Below are positions 61,601 to 64,000 of a DNA stretch of 64,000 bases, in pieces. Made by a program: the position numbers and the translations under genes. The notes below the pieces were generated by a model, which worked only from the letters and a program-made list of their open reading frames with translations, had not been told where the DNA came from and did not search any database. The stretch is from Ignavibacteriales bacterium (GTDB taxonomy: Bacteria > Bacteroidota > Ignavibacteria > Ignavibacteriales > Ignavibacteriaceae), in contig JADJNX010000001.1 in the NCBI GenBank assembly GCA_016714125.1, positions 688,863 through 752,862 on the forward strand, in the 5' to 3' direction. Every line of letters starts with the position of its first letter. Positions within the stretch are counted from its first letter, which is position 1.

Positions 61601-63697
61601 CATTTAGTTGGGTCCAAACTATATTTAATCTCTGCAAATATTGATGGATTAAATCCTAGGTTCTGTAACTTTGTGAAATTAGATTGAAACGAAGCAGTAC
61701 TAATTTTTGCGTAATTCAAATGCTTTCCTGAAAAATTGATTTGGCCTTAAACTACTATCAATCGAAAATCCACCTATTTGATTTACTATGTCATAAATCC
61801 TCGACTGCTTCTTTTATCATCTCCGAAGCCATTAAAATGCCGTGCCCTTCGGGAGATTAGCTAAATTATTCCAAGCTTGTAGGCTTGCTGATCCAATATT
61901 TAGAATCGCCTCATATGCAATTTTTTTTTTAACCTCTGATTCTTTACTCCGAATGCAAAACTTGAACGCATCTGAGAATTCATAACTGAATAGTTCTGGA
62001 AAGTTAATCTTCTCCTCTTTTAATATAGTAAGTAGCTATATTCAACTTCAAATAATTAGCTAGAATAACTAGTAAGTATCTTGCTGAGATATTGGACAGT
62101 TGGTTGAGTGCTTCAATGTAATAACTACTAGCGCTATCTTTCAAACGAATAAGTGAGGCAATGTCGAATTCGTTCTGTCCGATTTTATTTACGTAATTGT
62201 TGTACAACGAATTCCCTTTTAGTATGGCGTAAAAAGCAACTGCTTCTTGATAATCCTCAATACTATAACTTCCTATATTTAATTCACTGAATGCTTTTGC
62301 TGCCTCTAGATAAAGTGGATATCGTTCTGAAACGTCAATTCCTGTGTCTCCTTTGCTTCTTCTAGTAGCTTGCCGGCGAGGTAGGAGTCACTCCAATTTG
62401 TTTCGTAAAATTTCCAAATTAGTATAGTTATGCTCTTTAATATCTATGTCAATCAATTTGCTGATAGGTGCTTGATCTTCTAACTGAAAATCAATTAACA
62501 GATGTTCGTTAGATGCTAATTCATCAATCGATCCATCTTTAGGATCAAACTTTTGCTCTATTTGAAGTAATAATGTTTTACTATAAGAATTATCAGGATT
62601 ATACATTAATGCCTTTTTGAGATAATCCATAGCAACCTGATAGTTGTCTGATGTGATCAAAACTAACCTGGTCAATTCGGTATAGAGGTGGCTCAAATTG
62701 TTTGGGCTAGACTTAGTTTTTTCATTAAAAGCGATTAAATCCTTATAAGCCTGCAATGACTCAGCCAATTTATTCATGGAAGCATATATTTGAGCTTTCT
62801 TTAGAAGCCAAACTACTTCTGTACTTTTTGCGGCAGATTATTCATCAATTCTGTTTCGAGTTTTCAAGTGCTGCATCATAATGTGAGCTTTTATCAAATC
62901 ATTCAGTTGTTTCTCTAGACGTCGACTCTCGATAATTCATCGATTGATGCCCTAATTTCATTTTCAAATTTACTTTGGCAGGAGTTGCATTCTCCTTAAA
63001 TCTTTTTGATTAACTTTAACAAATGTTTTAGTTTCTGAGCATCTTCCATATATGGTCTTAAAGAACCAAACCAAACTTATTGCTATCCCTAATTCTGAAT
63101 TAGAAATCAGACTTTCTAAAACCTGAAGAATTTCACCAATTTTTTTGGTTTATAAGCGATTAGTCCGATCGCCTTTTTCCTTTTCCTTCATAATACATTT
63201 TATGTATTGGAATAATGGATCTGGCTCAAACCGACTTAGCTCTTCTATTAAATCATCACCAATTACGTTTTTATTTGGAACATAAATTTCGGGATAAAAT
63301 ATATCCGTTGCAGTGCATGCCGTTTTATGAACTCGAATAATCTGAGCGTTTGGTTCAATGAATAAATCCACTTTTGAGTTGTGATACTCGAGTATTGTTT
63401 CATCAATTTTGTTAAAAATATTCTCAAGCCTCGAATTTTTATCCAAATTCAATTGGGGAAATGATCCTAGAGTGTTTTTTCGTCTAAATTAGTATACTTT
63501 CTCACCACATCCCATCCCCCAATCAACTTGTCAAGAAAACGGTTAATTGAACCACTTTCGTTTTTAATTAAAACATGAAAGTCACCAATCTCAATAACTG
63601 TACCTTCAGGCTCTTTACCCGTGGTTAGATAAAGTTTGATAAAATCACCCTCTCTAATATCTTTTCTAAATAAATCAAACATACTATTACTTTCCAA
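58697..63697 (-). CDS. giant TPR/Ig-like/tandem NTPase protein, rebuilt across many frameshifts
   Basis: Coding sequence runs through changing frames over 5 kb, about 1650 residues. In order: an SH3- or Sm-like start (63697-63470; REGDFIKLYLTTGKEPEGTV, IGDFHVLIKN); an unknown segment to about 63150; TPR-like repeats (63000-61650; ESLQAYKDLIAFNEKTK, NYQVAMDYLKKALMYNPDN); an Ig-like stretch (about 61320-61030); then NTPase 1 with Walker A LYGLTRTGKSSIL (near 60860), Walker B PIFFVDEFSF (near 60560), sensor FIFSGTYD and a winged-helix-like end (YKFTVDLFRRWW); then NTPase 2 with Walker B YLLIDEYEYL (near 59620), sensor FLVAGSTSWETL, another GGVPFYLKVL segment and winged-helix tail, but no visible Walker A. 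The layout resembles STAND-type signalling ATPases. At least fifteen breaks occur, so it may be decaying or poorly sequenced. Confidence 0.6.
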
Positions 63698-63800
63698 CTT
63701 AAATTCTTTTTTAGTTAATTACTTTATTATAAGTGCATTTTTTGATTTTGGGACAAAATCCTCGCTAAATCGATCTCGTGAAAAACGCACGTTTATAACT

Positions 63801-64000
63801 TCATTCATCTACAAGGAATGTTTGATCAGGCAATTTGAAGTACTTCCATTTTATATAGTGAAATATTTCTAAAAACGCTTTCAAATACTCTGTCATCCCT
63901 AAAAAAATTATTAATGACCGCTTTGGGATAATTCTGTAAACATATAGCAAACTTAATGTTAGTTGCAAAATGGATCTGTTTAGTAATCTTTTTAGAACAA
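63801..64000 (-). CDS. C-terminal end of an unknown upstream protein (runs off the window)
   Basis: The reverse strand is open from base 64000 and reads KQIHFATNIKFAICLQNYPK, then VINNFFRDDRVFESVFRNIS, then YKMEVLQIA to a stop at 63826. With one base shifted near 63830 it would end KLPDQTFLVDE at 63801. It lies about 105 bases upstream of the giant gene on the same strand, so it may be the previous gene of the same operon. A 29-codon frame (63808-63719) overlaps its end and is too short to judge. No family is recognised. Confidence 0.35.
   Translation of the reverse strand, partial: VLKRLLNRSILQLTLSLLYVYRIIPKRSLIIFLGMTEYLKAFLEIFHYIKWKYFKLPDQTFLVDE

Noticed and set aside
1..64000. tRNA, rRNA, insertion sequences, prophage or integrase genes
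   Set aside because: No cloverleaf, rRNA segment, transposase DDE pattern or integrase motif was recognised by reading; a covariance-model scan would be needed to exclude small RNAs.

Overview
The window looks like a chromosomal piece of a Bacteroidota/Chlorobi-group bacterium, most likely of the Ignavibacteria lineage. The reasons are: (i) many large secreted proteins end in a Por/type IX secretion C-terminal domain of the 'NYPNPFN' type; (ii) two housekeeping operons start with the Bacteroidota promoter form TTG-N20-TATATTTG; (iii) the gene order yceD-rpmF-plsX-fabH-fabD-fabG-acpP-fabF-rnc is intact. No rRNA, tRNA, CRISPR array, insertion sequence or phage gene was recognised.

Layout. 1-2963: minus-strand operon prs-rplY-pth followed by hppA, with a promoter upstream of prs. 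3000-8891: minus-strand surface-polysaccharide cluster (chain-length regulator, polymerase, flippase, two glycosyltransferases). 9087-10550: a GH29 alpha-L-fucosidase lipoprotein on the plus strand. 10553-13860: a DegT-type sugar aminotransferase and an overlapping DprE2/DprE1-like pair that probably makes a polyprenyl-phosphate pentose donor. 14279-14634: a DUF1801 protein. 14865-21776: the fatty-acid synthesis operon ending in RNase III. 21847-39312: an array of type IX secreted proteins, mostly Asp-box/Ycf48-like beta-propellers with signal peptides and C-terminal sorting domains, interrupted by one HGSNAT-like membrane acyltransferase. 40022-40977: a TetR-type regulator with a small membrane protein. 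41087-44847: cytochrome c maturation genes ccmC-ccmD-ccmE-ccmF. 45180-47625: a PEGA/propeller lipoprotein and an MscS channel. 47691-53236: a class V aminotransferase, a TPR protein, clpX and a conserved secreted protein. 53366-58190: radA, a sirtuin, a TPR protein and a PAS histidine kinase with a degenerate receiver. 58399-64000: a visibly AT-richer block holding one giant protein of about 1650 residues (SH3-like start, TPR array, Ig-like segment, two NTPase modules each with a winged-helix-like tail) plus small neighbours. This block is the best candidate for an undescribed system.

A caution for every reader: many genes, including essential ones (pth, fabH, fabF), are broken by single-base indels that usually sit in homopolymers, and adding or removing one base restores the family sequence. 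I therefore treat most broken genes as intact genes with sequencing errors and give one reconstructed span per gene. Most genes from 48847 to 54712 (clpX, the secreted protein, radA) are clean. The giant gene at 58697-63697 carries far more breaks per kilobase than the rest and could be genuinely decaying.
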